The notes beneath the pieces are model-generated. The model saw only the letters and a program-made list of their open reading frames with translations, was not told where the DNA came from and searched no databases. DNA of 64,000 nt from positions 237,138,015 to 237,202,014 of the forward strand of contig NC_133332.1 in the NCBI RefSeq assembly GCF_042186555.1, read 5' to 3'. Origin of the DNA: Aquarana catesbeiana (lineage: Eukaryota > Chordata > Amphibia > Anura > Ranidae). A program made the position numbers and the translations under genes. Numbering within the stretch: the stretch's first letter is position 1; every line of letters begins with the position of its first letter. Below, in pieces: positions 1-10,963 of the stretch.

Positions 1-454
1 GAAAAGAGGCGAATAATTTCTGGGTAGCGAAAAAGGTTGTAACTTCTCAAAAACTGTTGTGAGGAAACTGATTTGTCCTACATTTGGAGCATATATGTTA
101 ACCAAAGTGCAATGAGTGTTCAGGTGACTACAATTCAGGAGTATGAACCGACCGTGAGGATCTAGATATGATGAGAGGAGCCGGATCCGGCAGGATTGTT
201 TAATGAGAATTGCTACTCCTGCCTTTCCAGATTGTTTAATGAGAATTGCTACTCCTGCCTTTCCAGATGGGTCTGAGGCCATGTAGGCCATGGGAAAATG
301 TTTGGAGGCAAATTTGAATGAGCTTTGTTTTAAAGTGGGTCTCCTGAATCATAATCACCTCTGCATTGGAGGATCTAAACTCCATCAGAGCTTGCCATCG
401 CTTCCAGATGGAGTTCAGGCCCTTAACGTTGTATGAATATACTTTAAGAGTCAT
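1..454 (-). pseudogene. LINE ORF2 endonuclease N-terminus (broken, partial)
   Basis: The frame 454-236 starts with a methionine and shows the first blocks of an apurinic/apyrimidinic-type LINE endonuclease: an N-V-K-G-L-N block and, about 20 residues later, I-Q-E-T-H with the metal-binding Glu. It then stops. Homology resumes in another frame toward position 1, with a block resembling the 'TLVNIYAPN' region of L1/Tx1 endonucleases. A 36-bp tandem duplication at 194-265 sits at the frame break and probably disrupted the gene. The nuclease would nick target DNA for target-primed reverse transcription; this copy cannot do so. Confidence 0.7.
194..265. repeat. 36-bp perfect tandem duplication
   Basis: The unit beginning gattgtttaatgagaattg occurs at 194-229 and again, identical, at 230-265. 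It lies inside the LINE endonuclease frame. Perfect identity suggests a recent duplication relative to the decay around it. Confidence 0.95.
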
Positions 455-1284
455 ATCTAAACAGGTGTAAATAATGCTAGCATATTATATACTATTGTAT
501 ACTGTAAACAAGTATATGAACATCCATGAGATAAAACACATACAGGCACATAGATACCGAAGTTGAAATGGTGTTATAGATTTAGCATTAGGAACCGTAT
601 AAAGGTAAAAAAAAAACCCTGTAAATTGAAACAGTAAAAAATAACAGAAAAAAAGAAAAAAGTTTAAACAAAAAACACAAAATTTTTTTAGAAAAACCTG
701 AGGGTAAATTAAAAATAAGGGTACCCAGGCAGAAGCCATAGGTTGTGATGAGGGGCATAGCAGCCTGCAGGAACCCATGGAGGGCCCCCGTCTCTTCTAG
801 AGTAGCAGACAAAACTGATCAGTGGTAAGCAAATAGTCGATTAAGAGAGGGGGAAGAAACGTCTTCCAGAAAAGTTGTGGGTGATATGTTCTATCAAACA
901 GTAAGGAGTGTATCTCTTTGTGAGAGAAAGGGACCAGCCTCCAAAAGGATCACTGGCATAGCCAGACTAAGCTATGTCTGGCTATGGTATAAATAATTAA
1001 AGATTGATGGAGGAAGGGTTTCTTCAGGTCAGAAATCTGTGAGAGTTAGCTCTTTGAGGGGTGGAAAAGGCCTTCTGCGATCTTCGTTGGACTGGGGTCC
1101 AAATCTTGGCTGGGGTCGTGAGAGGTTTAGGATTCGGAGCCTGGGGCTGAAGATCTTCTTCAGGGATGGGTGGGAGACCTAGGTTGCCGATAAAGGCTTC
1201 ACTTTCGTAGAGGTCTCTCAGTGAGTTTTGGACGCCATCTTTGGAAGCAGACAGGTGGAATGGGAACCCCCAACGGTAGGGGAC

Positions 1285-2151
1285 CTAATGGTTTTGTAGA
1301 TGTGTGGTAACAGGGCGAAAGCTGTGCCTTTTGGCTAAAGTAATCAGAGAAAGATCACTGAAGATCTGGATCTTGGTTTGTTTAAAGTCAATGCGTGACT
1401 TGTTGCGGGTTGCAACTGTGAGGGCTTCTTTACTCTCAAAGTAATGGAAATCGACAATAATGTCTCTGGGGTTAGCACTAGGAGGGGGTTTTGGAGCCAA
1501 GGATCTGTGTGCCCTGTCAAGGCACCTATCTATGTCAGGGATATGGGGAGCTAAGGTAATAAACAGGCCCAAAAGATAAGGGCGTAGCTCCTTGTCACTG
1601 ACCATTTCAGGGATCTCTCTGATTCTCAAATTCTGGCATCTTTCCCGGTTCTCCAAATCTTCCTGCTGTAGCTGGAGCTGGGAGACTGTATGTTTCATGG
1701 TGGCGTTGTCTTCCTCGAGAGCATGTACATACTGGTTTAATTCATCAAGCTTATTCTCCAAAGTGTCAGTGTGTTCCCCCAGTTGATCTATCTCTCCCCG
1801 CAACTCATGCTATTTTACCCACCATCCTTAGCAATATTGTGGGTCAGAACCTGGAGTAATGATTGTAGTTTGAGGTCCAGTACAGCCACGGTCACAGCAG
1901 CTGTAGTATTGTCGGATGATTGGGATTGCTGTGACCTGTGATCCTCCAAAATTGCATTCCCAGTCGTCAGGCGGGGTTTGGCGGTGTCTGGCGGTGTCTG
2001 GCGGGCCGGGCGGGTCACTCGAGGCCGGAGATTGCAGCCTATACAGGAAGCGCTCCATACTGTTTATAGGCTGCAATGGTAGTGGCGGGATAAAGCCTCT
2101 GTAGATTGTTTTTTGGAAGCCGATATTACCCATACGGTGCCTGGGGACCAC
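1285..2151 (-). pseudogene. LINE ORF1p-like RNA-binding protein (frameshifted)
   Basis: The main frame, 1803-1285 (172 aa), has a heptad-rich N-terminal coiled coil (about residues 1-55). It is followed by an RRM-like segment with the block N-L-R-I-R-E-I-P and a C-terminal domain containing D-R-A-H-R, as in L1/Tx1 ORF1 proteins. An upstream piece of the same protein is in a neighbouring frame (about 2018-1815), so at least one frameshift separates the two. ORF1 proteins trimerise through the coiled coil and package LINE RNA. There is no ATG at the start of the 172-aa frame, which fits a broken internal join. Confidence 0.75.
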
Positions 2152-2278
2152 TGGCAGTCGGTGTTGTCACTCCTGGGGCTAGTGGTGCTTTGTAATCTTA
2201 ACAAGAGCTGCGGATAGAGAGACGGAGACCGGAGCTCTTCTCTCACACGTCCGCCATCCTACACGCCACGCATGAGCC

Positions 2279-2895
2279 CTTGAGTATCCTGTTTTCTCTG
2301 AGGGGGTCATTCTTATTTCCGCCAAAACCACTGGTAGGACTTTCTGCCACTTATTATATGTGCCTCCTGTTGCTTTTCTTATTTTATCTTTAATGGTTCT
2401 GTTCATTCTCTGAACAATACCTGAACTCTGCAGGTGGTAAAGTATATGGAATTTCCAATCAATTATAAGTGCTTTCACTAAATTTTGGCACACTTTTGAA
2501 ATAAAGGCAGGACCACTGTCAGAATTTATTTGGAGCTGGCATCCCCATCTAGGGATAATTTCCTGCATGAGGATTTTTACAACTGTTTGTGCATCTTCTT
2601 TTGTGGTTACAAATGCTTCTGTCCATCTTGAGAACATGTCTACTATCACAAGTAATATTCCTGTCTTTTACCTAACTTAGGCATATGGGTGAAGTCAATC
2701 TGTAAATGTGTAAAAGGTGTGGATGGATATGTAAGGTGTTCATGTTTTGCTGTGTGGATTTCTTTGGTTGTTTCGGATGCATGTGATGCATTTGGCAACA
2801 TATGATTTGACTAAAGATGGAAAACAGGGGATAAAGAAATCATTGTCCAATAATTCACATGTGACCTGCCAGCCTCTGTGCCCTATCCCATGATA
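2279..2895 (-). pseudogene. ERV integrase (defective)
   Basis: The N-terminal part (about 2895-2650, frame broken by stops) shows a His-His then Cys-x2-Cys pattern of the integrase zinc-binding domain. The core (2649-2279) shows D-M-F-S-R-W-T-E-A, then N-S-D-S-G-P-A-F with the second Asp. In the third block the residue normally held by the catalytic Glu is Gln (V-Q-R-M-N). The C-terminus is replaced by LINE-derived sequence. Integrase inserts proviral DNA into host chromosomes. The missing Glu, stops and truncation make this copy inactive. Confidence 0.8.
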
Positions 2896-3850
2896 CTGAG
2901 AAATAAATAAAGGTGCACTAGCTACAGGTATGCATGAACAATATAAAGTATTTTATTCCCGCGCTACCATGTAGGAAGTAAAATAGCAAGGGGAAAAGCT
3001 GCTTGCACCGGATAGGGTCCTAACTGGCCCCTATTGGTATAGTAAACTGGCAAGTGGGTGTGGTGCTGCGCTAATCCAAGTCAGTAAATAAATTAGTGCA
3101 AAGCGTACTAAAGTGCTGAACATCTAAATGTGTAAACGGCTAGCCCAAAGCATGGGCGTGAAGTGTACTCTTAGTGAGTGCAATAATAATGTGAGATCAC
3201 AGTTTGTAGAAAATATAACTAATCTCAGAGAAGAGTACATATAAATATCCAAACTTATATAAAATTGCAATTAAATCAACGTAAACGTTAAAAAGCATGC
3301 AGTGAAACTCATCAAGTTATGCATGAGATATGGGTGACAGAAAGAAAAAGAAATTGATACACCCAATTTGCCAAACAGTGAAATAGAAAAAAAAAAAAAT
3401 ACAATGTTACACTGTGCGTCCGGAGAGATCTCCAGGCATATTAAATAATTTAAAGTGTCCAGTGCAAGTAATCAGTGCTCAAATACGGCATAAAAACATA
3501 TAAACAGTCCAAAAAACGTGGCTTGTGCAACAAAGCAATCTTCAATGACTCACCAGTCCTAAGGTGCCAAACACTGCAATAGTGCAAAACAGCAAAATTT
3601 CCTTCGTAGACCAGTCACTTGAATAAGTGGGGGTTGTGGAGTGTATAGATCAGAGAGGGATATTCAGTCCTCTGCATGCAGTGATCCCACACTAGTGGGT
3701 AATGGCCCCTTACCTCATTATACTGAGGTTACAGCATAAATCAACACCGCTCACAGCCGCTCCTATGGAGGTTGGTCCTGGGTCCTGGACTGGATCGCTG
3801 TATACTTTAGATCCTCAGGGGGCGAGTAGGAGGCTGTCCATGTCAAAGAT
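2896..3850. other. Unclassified insertion between ERV integrase and RT
   Basis: This ~950-bp stretch separates the integrase zinc-binding region from the RT fragment, and the retroviral connection/RNase H region is missing. No ORF of note is present. The left end is A-rich (gaaataaataaaggtgcac) and resembles the ends of other frog retroelements, but I found no clean terminal repeats or target duplication. It could be a non-autonomous retroelement fragment. Confidence 0.4.
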
Positions 3851-4266
3851 GATGTGAGTGACGGGCCGAGGGCTGCAGGCCATGCTGGATCTTCACTCTT
3901 CTACCAGGTTCCTGGTAGCTCTCTACCAGGTTGGCAGCTCTCTTGTGACTGATTCTTCTTTCTCCTTTTGTGAGGGTAAAACCAAGGTATTCAACAGTTT
4001 CTTGACACCATTGCAATTTCTTTTTAGAGACGTTGTAACCATTTTCTGCTAACCAGTACAATGCATTTTTACCATCCTTTCTGCTGGCAACCTGGCTCGG
4101 GCTGCATAACAACAAATCATCAACATACTGTAATAGGACTGAACCATGGTGGGGAGTCCAGGACTGCAGGGTTGCCTGGAGTACAACTGAATAGACTACA
4201 GGGGAGTCTACATACCCTTGGGGCATTCTGCACCAGGCCATCTGGTGATTTCTAAAACAAAATGCA
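3851..4266 (-). pseudogene. ERV reverse transcriptase, C-terminal part of the fingers/palm
   Basis: The 144-aa frame carries M-P-Q-G-Y (dNTP-binding region), then L-L-Q-Y-V-D-D-L-L-L with the intact YVDD catalytic motif, and Y-L-G-F-T-L-T-K-G from the thumb boundary. The N-terminal RT half is found about 4 kb away at 8151-8590, and the RNase H that should follow is absent. RT copies retroviral RNA into DNA. The catalytic pair is preserved, but the gene is split by insertions. Confidence 0.85.
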
Positions 4267-4272
4267 AGAATA

Positions 4273-5459
4273 AACAACTTTCTATATTAAGTTGCGCTAA
4301 GACCTCATATAAGTGAATTCATGCAATAACATTAATAATGCTATATTTTATATATAAATTGACTGTGAAATGGGAACATTTATTGATTAATTATCACATT
4401 ATATCGTGTTTTAAATACTCCACTGTTTTAAGATGATTTTCAAATGTGAAGCTGACACACGATGCACCCAAAAGTCGTGGTTGGGAAAGATAAAACCTCC
4501 ACCTCTACACAGAGTGCCGCTTACCGACTCCAAATGACCTCCTATTACAGGAGATCCCACTCGCTTGTGGCTTAATACCCAGCCCGGGCCTTTAGGAGAT
4601 GAAGCAATAATCTCAGCGTCTTCCCAGATGTAATCCTGCAAAGGCACATATTGCCCATTGATCCCCTTAAAGAAATAAAGCTTCCATAGTATAAAATCTT
4701 AGGTGACTTTATTAAATGAAAAAGTATTGCACTTACAATTAAAACTATAAAAAAATTGCAATATAAACAAGCCGGCCGGCCAGCTCTCGATTGCAGCCCA
4801 TCACTCCGGGACCTGCATGAACGCGGTGACGTCAGCACGTCGCTCCTTCATTTAGTCACTTTATATAAAAAATAGAGCTTTATTAAATAGGTTGTAAAGG
4901 TATTTTTTTTTTTTTTTTTTAAATAACAAACATGTTATACTTACTTTCACTGTGCAGCTCGTTCTGCACAGAGTGGCCCCGAACCTGGTCTTCTGGGGTC
5001 CCTCGGCGGCTGTTTCAGCTCCTCCCCGCAAGCATTTACCACCTTAATGCGAGCTCCCTCGCATGGTGGTGAGTGCTTGCGGGCGCGCTCCTGTGATACA
5101 GTCGGCGGCTATAGCCGCTCGCTGTATCACTCGGCCCCGTCCCCCGGCGCGCCGCGTCATCGGATGTGATTGACAGCAGCGCGAGCCAATGGCTGCGCTG
5201 CTTTCAATCCATCCACTGCAGCCAATCAGCGACCAGGCTGAGCTGCAATGAAGATGACGAGGACGAGCAGCGAAGATTCGAGGCGTCAGGTAAGTAAAAC
5301 GGGGGGGCTGGGGGTGGCGGTACTGTCAAAAGTTTTTTTACCTTAATGCATAGAATGCATTAAGGTGAAAAAATGTTTACCTTTACAAACCCTTTAATGT
5401 TATTGCATGAATTCACTTATGTGAGGGCTTAGCGCAACTTTTAATATATAAAGTTGTTT
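4273..5459. mobile_element. Non-autonomous DNA transposon with ~60-bp inverted ends
   Basis: The segment at 4273-4333 (aacaactttctatattaag...) is repeated in inverted orientation at about 5398-5459, including gttgcgctaag and gtgaattcatgcaataac. The ends are close to 60 bp and mostly identical. No transposase frame is present. The superfamily is not clear from the ends. A second element with its own inverted ends lies inside (4888-5393). It sits at the point where RT sequence of the ERV stops. Confidence 0.75.
4888..5393. mobile_element. Nested MITE with GGTTGTAAAGGTA-type inverted ends
   Basis: It begins aggttgtaaaggta and ends tacctttacaaaccctt, an inverted pair. The interior is GC-rich, with short palindromic stretches and a T-tract near the left end. 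The subterminal motif gcattaaggtgaaaaa also occurs in the repeat at 18.7-19.1 kb, so the two may be one family. No coding capacity. Confidence 0.65.
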
Positions 5460-5532
5460 GTTTTGTGTGTATCCCACAGGATCAACAATCTTATTTATGT
5501 TTCATCCATTCACTTATTCACTTGTTCTTTTT

Positions 5533-8150
5533 TTTAGCTCAATCTAATTTTATTAGGAAAAGAGAGATGCACATTACATATGTATATCGTACATTGACAT
5601 AAAGGTAGAAATATACATTTCAATATTGGTACCATAACGTCACATTGTATAAAGAATTTGTTAGCTTCAACAGAGTTAAATTAGTATATAAGCCTGTGTA
5701 GCCATAGCACCTATCAAGACATATTAAGGGTCTGTGAGCACCACTATCCACTCAATGAGCGGTGACCATCCATTATAAATAAGATAGGGCTTTTGTTACT
5801 GTGCTAAACACCATTTCTCATAGGGGGGAACTCTATGTGGGTCAGAGTTCCCATCTGTCGAATCTTGAGATCATGGTTCGGGTGTTCGTGTATCATTGCT
5901 TCATGTACAGAGAGGAGGGGGAGTGATGGTGAAAATAGAGGGGTCAAAGCAGTAAGGTAAGTAGATATTGAGAAGGAGACATTCCACTTAGGTCAGACAG
6001 ATGTGATGTTGGAGCCCTCTGTTGCCCATGGAATAAATTCTGAGGAGTATCGAAACATAGACCATGAGGTCCAGGTCTTGGAGAATTGTTCCTCTTTACC
6101 CAATTCCTGTGACAACATTTGTTCCAAGCTATTGATTCGGTCCACCTCACTGAAGCAGCATGTTCTCTAAGTCTGTTAAATCATTAAGTATATCAGGCAA
6201 GGAAGGGAAGGTATGAATGTAGGATATCACTTGTTGCCTCTGCAGCCAATGCGTCGAGGTATGGGGAGATGGGCTGGAGGGAGCCTCTTTCATCAGAGAA
6301 GAGTCTGAACGAAGGACTTGGGCAAGTCGTCTGTAGTCCACTTTTCTCCAAGGTCCAAAACTTTCCCCCTGTAGTGCCGGTGGAAAAGCTGGAGTCCCAA
6401 ACAGAGGCGTCATGGGTCCCTTAAGTGGGGATAATGTCTTGGAGGAATTCATTCGGGTCCATATTTGTATAGTTTGTTGGGTGAGGTCGCCAAGGGGTAA
6501 CCCCCCTTTCAGAAATCCAGTAGGCATCCATGGCAAAGCGCAGAGATCTATTGGATTGAGATGGCTTTCTATTTGTACCCATAATTTGGTGGAGGGATGG
6601 TGGAACCAGTCAAGTATGCGCTTGAGTACTGCTGCTCTATAGTATAGAGAGGCATCTGGAGCTCCAGTTGCCCCCCGAATCTTGGGGAGCGATATCATTT
6701 CATAGCGTATCCGAGGCCGAGCCCCCCTCCAGATAAAAGACGAAAACAGTTGGCGGAGCTTCTTAAAGAACGAGGAGGGTATGGAAATAGGAATTGTCTG
6801 GAACAAATAAAGAAACCGAGGGAGAACGTCCATTTTTAGAGCATTCACCCTGCCTAGCCATGATAGGCGTTTTTTTGTGTAGTTTGAGAGATCCGTCTTG
6901 GTACTAAGCAGGAGGGGAGCAAAGTTCATGGAGACCCTTCTGTGGGTATTTGAATTCTGAGGTAATGGATGGAAGTGGAACCTGTTTTAAAGGGAAACTT
7001 AGTGGAGACTTGTTTAGTGGGGGACCTTCTGAGACAGTGAGATATTCAGGATTTCTGACTTAGTATGATTCACTTTAAAGTTGCTCAGCTTCCCATACCT
7101 CGTAAATTCCTCCATTGTGATAGGGATAGATGGGGTTGGGTCACAAACATTAATAGGTCATCTTCAAAGAGAGCCAGTTTGGAATGAGTGGGTCCTACTG
7201 ACACACCTGAGATGTTGGGATTATTGCGCAAAGCAATTGCCAGGTGTTCCATGACCAGGACATAGAGTAGGGGAGATAGAGGACAGCCTTGTCGTGTCCC
7301 ATTGTGAATAGACAATGAGGAGGACAGTGAGCCTCGGGATTGTATAATGGGGGCCAGACCTATCTGCACCAGAGACATCTGGAGGAATTGCCAGTCGACC
7401 CGGTCGAGTGCTTTTTCCATGTCAACCGTCAAAAGGCATAGAGGGACATCATGGGTGCGAGCATAGTCAGTAAGAAGCAGGGTTTTCAGGGTGTTGTCCC
7501 TTGCCTCGCGACCACTTACAAAACCCACCTGATCCAAGTGTATGAGGTGGGGGAGCAGTGGCTGCAATCTATTGGCTAGAATTTTGGCATATATTTTTAA
7601 GTCCACTCCAATTAACGATATGGGTCTATAATTAGCGCACAAAGTTGGGTCCTTATCTGGTTTTGGGATAATGGCAATATGGGCTTCAAGCGTTTGTGGA
7701 GGAAACGCCAAGCCTTCCGATAAGTTGCACACCTTAGCTAAGAAGGGGGTCAGTAGGGGAGCAAATATTTTGTAGAATTTAGGAGTGAAATCATCAGGAC
7801 CCAGGCTTTTACCGGATGGGGTGGCCGCTATCACTCCTGCTATCACTCCTGCGACCTCGTCTGCTGTAACTACAGTATCGCCATCCAATGTAGGGAGTGC
7901 TGTTTCCTCAATAAAAGACTGTCTATCAGTCTCAGGAGTAAGGGGGGGACTAGAAGAGACACCGGGTGGTAGATTGTACAGTGATTGGTAAAAATCTCGG
8001 AATGTTTGTGATATCTTAGAGGACTCATTGATCATTTCCCCAGATGGAGCCCGAATGTGAGGTATAAATGTGGAAGACATATTTGGGTGGAGAGACTTGT
8101 TCTTTGTTTTTGCTGACAAGCGCAGTAATTGTATTTTTGTTTGGTAAAAT
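5533..8150 (-). mobile_element. 5'-truncated Tx1/L1-like LINE inside ERV pol
   Basis: Minus-strand LINE: the ORF2 RT and C-terminal region run from about 8150 to 5944, followed by a 3' UTR ending in aataaa-like sequence and a short A-run at about 5535 (plus-strand T-run 5526-5535). At 8150 the reading passes directly from retroviral RT sequence into LINE RT sequence, marking the 5' truncation junction inside ERV pol. The endonuclease is absent, as is typical of incomplete target-primed reverse transcription. Confidence 0.8.
5944..8150 (-). pseudogene. LINE ORF2 reverse transcriptase and C-terminal region (broken)
   Basis: The frame ending at 7085 shows I-P-K-P-D-K-D, N-Y-R-P-I-S-L, a palm segment ending L-C-L-L-T-V-D-M-E-K-A-L-D, and G-T-R-Q-G-C-P-L-S-P. 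Its catalytic block reads F-E-D-D, where Ala-Asp-Asp is usual. The C-terminal part continues in another frame at 6929-6147 with the L1/Tx1 hallmark L-S-W-L-G-R and S-S-F-I-W, and ends at 5944. At least two frame breaks are present. RT would copy the LINE RNA at the nicked target; this copy is dead. Confidence 0.85.
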
Positions 8151-8590
8151 ACAAGAATAGGCTCTGTCTCCTCATCCACCGGGACGCTAAAAAATGCGTT
8201 TGCTAAATCAGTTACTGTGAAATACTCTGCATCAGATGGTATGGAAGTCAGGAGTGATGGCACATCAGGTACTATAGGTGCTATGGGCACTATGAGATTA
8301 TTTATGGCCCTAAAGTCTTAAACAAACCTATAACTGCCATCCGGCTTTTTTGCTGGATTTATAGGAGTGTTGTAAGGTAAAATTGTTTCCTTTAGAATTT
8401 CCTGTTTAAGGAAATGTTCCATGGGAGCAATTCCTTCCTCCTTTTCTTTTGACAAAGGGTATTGTTTGTGGTATATGGGTTCTGCTGGCTTTGTATGGAG
8501 TACAGGAGATGAGACCCACATCCAAAGACCCATCTGACCAGGCATTGTGTAAATCTTTTGGGAATTCTTCTGTTGCTCTGTACTTCATTA
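8151..8590 (-). pseudogene. ERV reverse transcriptase, N-terminal part
   Basis: Frames 8545-8318 and about 8290-8151 give the fingers region: Q-Y-P-L, a linker, P-Y-N-T-P-I and P-D-G-S-Y-R-F-V, then, after a frame change, the F-T-V-T-D-L-A-N-A-F-F motif with the first catalytic Asp. The gene is cut at 8151 by the LINE and continues at 4266. Stops and a frameshift at about 8318 break it further. Confidence 0.8.
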
Positions 8591-8663
8591 CTTAGGGCCT
8601 AAATGGGCACGATGGAGACCTTTTTTGAATGGACAGTAAGACCGCCACTTGAGGAGATTATCT

Positions 8664-8984
8664 TCATACCCAATTTTCCCTACCCAAGAGATTCACTGGA
8701 CAATTTGGTATAATCCTAAAGATGTGATGGATTATTACAGACCCATGTTCATCATCTACAATTGGGAGGGTAGGGGTTTTGTAGGTCTTGGTGAGTATTC
8801 CATTAATTCCCATTGAAAGCTCAGCACTTGTGGTCTCACCACTATAATAATCGTGGCTTAAAGTACTCCGAGTAGCCCCGGTTTCGGGGAGAAACAGGAT
8901 CAGTAAACAATTTACATGTAGGATCACTAGAGATTGGTCATCACAGGAGTGAGACACAAGAGGAAATGTTTCGGTTGAGTCCAC
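8664..8984 (-). pseudogene. ERV aspartic protease (active-site Asp lost)
   Basis: The frame contains E-T-G-A-T-R-S-T-L, where the catalytic triplet should begin with Asp but reads Glu, and later V-N-L-L-G-R-E, the conserved C-terminal block of retroviral proteases. It lies between the Gag zinc knuckle and RT, in the expected order, and overlaps the end of the Gag frame by about 60 bp in a different frame. The enzyme matures Gag and Pol polyproteins; the Asp-to-Glu change would be expected to abolish or cripple activity. Confidence 0.75.
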
Positions 8985-10418
8985 TGGAATGGAAGCTTTG
9001 GGCCAGGAGCTGGTTGACTCTGGGATCTTTGAGGACCAGGACTGGTATTATTTAAGGGCTGTTGATTATTTGTGTCATAGATCTTATAAGGACATTGATT
9101 CCTCCAGTGATCTTTAACTCCACAATTGAAGCATCCGGTTTGAGAGGGAGGGCGACCTCTGGAAAAACTTCTCCCTCTTCTTCCTCCTCTGCTGCCTCTG
9201 CCTCGTCCTCTACCCCTGCCCCACTGTCTCCCATTTCCTGAATTATCCTGGGGTCTCAAATCCTGTTGAGGTGGACCTCCTTGGAAATGGGCACCTAACA
9301 CTTTACCCTTCGGTATATCAAAGCAACCTGCTGCGTCCTTTTCAGTCAGTGCTTTCTGAAAGTCCCCTATTGATTTTGTGGACCAATCAGAAATCATCTG
9401 TTTTACCATTAAACCATGTTGTGGTTTAAGGTTGTTAATGTAAGTCTGGATTATCAAACTATGCATGTTTGGCAGTGTGGATAATCCAGCCTCCAGAGTC
9501 TATACATCCATGAATCTTTTCCAAAATTCTAATACACTTTCTCCATATTTCTATTTACATGCTATGGTAGTGGGGAGGGAGGTTCTATCTTTAAAGGCAA
9601 TTTTAAATTCTGTTTCTAATTGGGTCTACATTGTGGTCCTTCCAGCTTCTGTATTTAAGCTATATTGATCTGCACGGACAGCATTGCCCTGTATATCATT
9701 AATACTGGGAACCTTTGTCCAATCAAAAGCAGATGTCCGATCACCCCATCAACAATCAACCGCATATCTTCTTGTGTATAGTTTCTGCCATTACAAGCTT
9801 TCTTTACAGTGTAGCGGATTATGATTGAGTGGGTTTAGCACAATGTTTAATTATTCGATTGATGTCCTCAATGTCTATCACCTTTTTAAGCATATCATTA
9901 TATATAGTCATAAAAGAGGCATTTAGTTCAGTCCCTCCAATGCCATATGGCTTCCCACTTTTAGTTGTATTTGGGTTAAATGTATTAACAATTGCTCTTC
10001 AAAGTGTTCTTCTGAGTTGTATCATATCAAGATCATCCTCCTGATCTTCTTTTTGTACTACAACAGGGGGAGATTGGGAAGTTAATGTGTGCCCCCCTCT
10101 TGCTCCTGAGGCGCTATCACTATCCTCAGAATCTTGTGATGCTTGTCTTTGTGGGGTGGCGGGTGCCTGTGGGGCACCTGGTGGAGGGGATCTTTGGTGG
10201 GTGGCATGATATCCAGCTGGAAGATCTATCTCATCCTTGCTGAGGCTAGGATAGATCTGACTGGTGTAAGGTGGTGGGGATACATAAGAGAAAGGCAAAT
10301 GTGGAGCCATGAGATCGGGTCTCAGGTGCGGGTATGGAGACCGAGATACTAAGAGGGCTCCCCTTGCGGCTAAGCACAGAACACCTCTGGAGTTGGAAAC
10401 AGGGAGTGCGGTGCTCAA
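8927..10418 (-). pseudogene. ERV Gag: proline-rich region, decayed capsid, nucleocapsid
   Basis: The upstream part (10418-9999) is Pro-rich and includes P-P-P-Y, a late-domain-like motif, and then an acidic stretch. The capsid region (about 9999-9466) is riddled with stops. The nucleocapsid frame (9466-8927) has an Arg/Gly-rich box and one zinc knuckle, C-x2-C-x4-H-x4-C (C-F-N-C-G-V-K-D-H-W-R-N-Q-C). Gag assembles the particle and packages RNA. The Gag N-terminus is found 6 kb away at 17159, beyond the Gypsy insertion. Confidence 0.8.
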
Positions 10419-10439
10419 AGAAGCTTGGGTTGCCAGGTG

Positions 10440-10963
10440 CTTGCTTGTAGTCAGATGAGCTGGTCAACTGTAGCAAGGATAACTGTAGCAAGCTGGTAGC
10501 AATAGCTGTACTTGTAGTGCTTGGTAAGAGGAGAAACCAGGAGCCAGGCCAGAGATCATACAGGGTAAATCAGTCCGGGAGCATAAACAGGTGCAAGCCA
10601 ATGTCATTCACAGGAGACAAGAACAGAAGCGAAGTCCAGATGCAGGCCAGAGGTATACAGGGTATCAGGGAGTGAGGTCAAGACAAGTCGGGTCGATAAC
10701 GGGTAGTCCACAGATCAGAATACAGAATCACAAGGTACACAGAGAAGCTGAGATAATCCAGCAATGTTCTGTCTTTAGTGGCTGGTTTAAATAGGGCAGT
10801 TGGCGCCAATGTCTGTCTCGCCAATTGTGCGCATCCGCATCGTATGGAGCATGCGAGTATCCCGATCCACGGTGCTTGCTCCCGCATGCACCTGGACTCT
10901 CTGTGGACACCCGTGTTGGATTTGGGCGACATTGCCAGTCCTGCGATGGCCATGTCCCTAACA
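10440..10963 (-). repeat. Gypsy 3' LTR (left boundary approximate)
   Basis: On the minus strand the LTR opens TGTTAGGGACATGG, right after a purine/G tract (CTTGGGGGGCAC) that fits a polypurine tract; this fixes the right edge at 10963. The other edge, where ERV Gag homology resumes, is near 10425-10450 but I cannot place it exactly. No second copy is present in the window. Confidence 0.55.

Larger units (their letters stand above)
1..2255 (-). mobile_element. Tx1/L1-like LINE, 5' half, runs off the left edge
   Basis: Read on the minus strand, this holds a 5' leader (about 2255-2150), an ORF1-type coiled-coil protein and the start of an ORF2 endonuclease that continues past position 1. The 5' end joins integrase sequence of the endogenous retrovirus at about 2255-2280, so this LINE probably inserted into, or recombined with, the provirus. 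The other side of the insertion is outside the window, so no target duplication can be checked. Order and motifs fit the L1/Tx1 group; the exact clade is inferred. Confidence 0.75.
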